64,000 bases of DNA from Variovorax sp. 54 (GTDB taxonomy: Bacteria > Pseudomonadota > Gammaproteobacteria > Burkholderiales > Burkholderiaceae_C), in assembly GCF_002754375.1 (NCBI RefSeq), contig NZ_PEFF01000001.1, positions 2,170,001 to 2,234,000 of the forward strand, read 5' to 3'. The notes beneath the pieces were generated by a model. The model saw only the letters and a program-made list of their open reading frames with translations. It was not told where the DNA came from and made no database searches. The translations under genes were made by a program, and so were the position numbers. Shown one piece after another: positions 63,090-64,000 of the stretch. The first letter of the stretch is position 1, and every line of letters begins with the position of its first letter.

Positions 63090-63512
63090 ATGTGCGAAGT
63101 CTTCATCAGCGCCGATCCGCAAAGCTACGACGCGCGCACGCGCTCGGTGCGCCTGCACGGCGTGGTCACCAGCATCCGGCTCGAGAACCTGTTCTGGCAG
63201 GTGCTCGAAGAGATCGCGCAGCGCGACGGCATGGCCGTGGTGCAGCTCATCGAGCGGCTGTACGACGAGCTGGTGGCGGCGCGCGGCGAGGTCGGCAACT
63301 TCGCGTCGTTCCTGCGCGTGTGCGCGTTGCGCTACGAGGCGATGGTGGCGCAGGGACGGATTCCGGCCGACACGTCGATCGCGATCCGCTCGCTCGATGC
63401 CAACGCCGTGCTGCATGAACTGCCGCAGGGTTGGGGGCGACCGGCGCAGCAGCAACAAACAGACGGGACGCGCGTGCACACGCTCCACACCGCCGTGCGG
63501 CGGCATGCGTAG
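63090..63512 (+). CDS. Ribbon-helix-helix domain protein
   Basis: 140 residues. The ribbon strand VTSIRLENLFWQVLEEIAQRDG and the helix VVQLIERLYDELVAARG match the RHH_4-type DNA-binding domain found alone in proteobacterial proteins. The N-terminus CEVFISADPQSYDARTRSVRLHG is conserved with it. Likely a small regulator; the target is unknown. GAGGAG lies before the ATG at 63090. Confidence 0.85.
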   Translation: MCEVFISADPQSYDARTRSVRLHGVVTSIRLENLFWQVLEEIAQRDGMAVVQLIERLYDELVAARGEVGNFASFLRVCALRYEAMVAQGRIPADTSIAIRSLDANAVLHELPQGWGRPAQQQQTDGTRVHTLHTAVRRHA

Positions 63513-63529
63513 GCGCCGCCCTCACGAGA

Positions 63530-64000
63530 TCACCAGCGGATCTTCACGCCGACGCTCGCGTTCACCCCGCTCTTGACGCGCGCGTCGCCGCCGGAGCCCG
63601 CCCACAGCTTGCCCAGCTCCACATACACGCTCGTGTTCTCGGCCACCTGCAGCGTGGCCCCTGCCGCCAGCTCGGTGCTGCTGCCGCCGGTGCGCGTCGC
63701 GATGTCCGTGACACCGGCCGGGCCGACGAAGCGGGTGACGTCGGTGCCGCTGCTGTTGCGGTAGAAATTGACCCGCACATAGGGCTGCAGCAGCCCGGCG
63801 CTGGTGACGAACTCGCCCTTCACCCGCACGCCGGCGCGTGCCCGCCAGCCGTTGTGGCTCTTCTGCTGCACGAGGGCGCCGGAGATGCCCGTGTCGCCCA
63901 GGCTCACCCGCTGGTGCACCAGCTGCACCTGCGGCTCGAGGGTCCAGTTCTGCGCAATGGGAATCGACTGCCCCACCTCGATGGACGCCAGCAGGCTGTT
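63530..64000 (-). CDS. Autotransporter outer membrane beta-barrel domain, C-terminal part (partial)
   Basis: The frame is open to the right edge; 156 residues are visible. Alternating strands (WTLEPQVQLVHQRVSL, GWRARAGVRVKGEF, LQPYVRVNFYRNSS, NTSVYVELGKLWAG) end in SVGVKIRW with a terminal Trp, the barrel signature of autotransporters. The passenger domain lies outside the window. Confidence 0.88.
   Translation of the reverse strand, partial: NSLLASIEVGQSIPIAQNWTLEPQVQLVHQRVSLGDTGISGALVQQKSHNGWRARAGVRVKGEFVTSAGLLQPYVRVNFYRNSSGTDVTRFVGPAGVTDIATRTGGSSTELAAGATLQVAENTSVYVELGKLWAGSGGDARVKSGVNASVGVKIRW

Overview
The window is a high-GC, gene-dense chromosomal segment. It most likely comes from a member of the Burkholderiales, family Comamonadaceae, and resembles Variovorax. 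The reasons are the cytochrome oxidase cluster in the betaproteobacterial order with its small accessory proteins (DUF2970, DUF2909, a 38-residue assembly protein), three orphan Bug/TctC-type periplasmic binding proteins, a CIRCE-controlled rpoH, and many LysR, GntR and MarR regulators paired with degradation genes. No rRNA, canonical tRNA, insertion sequence, prophage or CRISPR array was seen.

Layout. 1-4.2 kb: end of a probable solute-binding protein, an iron-type ABC permease and ATPase, and a LysR regulator. 4.2-7.2 kb: a class IV aminotransferase divergent from a GcvA-like LysR regulator, then rpoH behind a perfect CIRCE operator. 7.2-18.2 kb: the aa3-type cytochrome c oxidase genes and their assembly factors on the minus strand (coxB, ctaD, small protein, ctaG, DUF2970, ctaE, SURF1, SCO-like protein, ctaA, ctaB, SCO), followed by an AlkD-like protein. 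18.3-27.7 kb: housekeeping and accessory genes (methyltransferase, comF, trmL, MaoC, ParA, Kef system, aspartoacylase-like gene with a Bug protein and an RpiR regulator).

27.7-35.4 kb holds a CoA-dependent side-chain-shortening pathway for hydroxycinnamates and dihydro-hydroxycinnamates: ketoacyl-CoA hydrolase-like amidohydrolase, crotonase, feruloyl-CoA synthase-like ligase, short-chain dehydrogenase, Bug protein, acyl-CoA dehydrogenase and MarR regulator. 35.4-39.6 kb is a TetR-controlled VOC/SRPBCC/VOC/MFS/DUF1428 operon. 39.6-43.9 kb is a TauE exporter divergent from a FadR-type regulator, an amidase and a Bug protein. 44-47.5 kb contains a Crp/Fnr regulator divergent from a membrane-anchored, ferredoxin-containing class III nucleotide cyclase. 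The two outer genes (DoxX and a small secreted protein) share an identical promoter layout with a 14-bp palindrome at -41.5, which suggests a small redox/cyclic-nucleotide regulon.

47.5-55.4 kb is the most interesting block, an RNA-repair locus. RtcR (a CARF domain on a sigma54 activator) is divergent from a minus-strand operon with a textbook -24/-12 promoter. The operon reads: structured leader RNA with a tRNA-like D/anticodon/T-arm module but no acceptor stem, then slipin, then a second tRNA-like 3' end (T arm plus CCA), then rtcB, a HEAT-like repeat protein, a zinc-ribbon protein and rtcA. This resembles the pairing of tRNA-mimicking Y RNAs with rtcBA in Salmonella, but no Ro60/Rsr gene is present in the window. 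Downstream of rtcR lie a 2H phosphoesterase and a DEDDh exonuclease, which could add RNA-end processing. The window ends with a TonB-dependent receptor under a Fur-like site, small hypothetical genes, a DJ-1/PfpI protein, a ribbon-helix-helix protein and the C-terminus of an autotransporter barrel.
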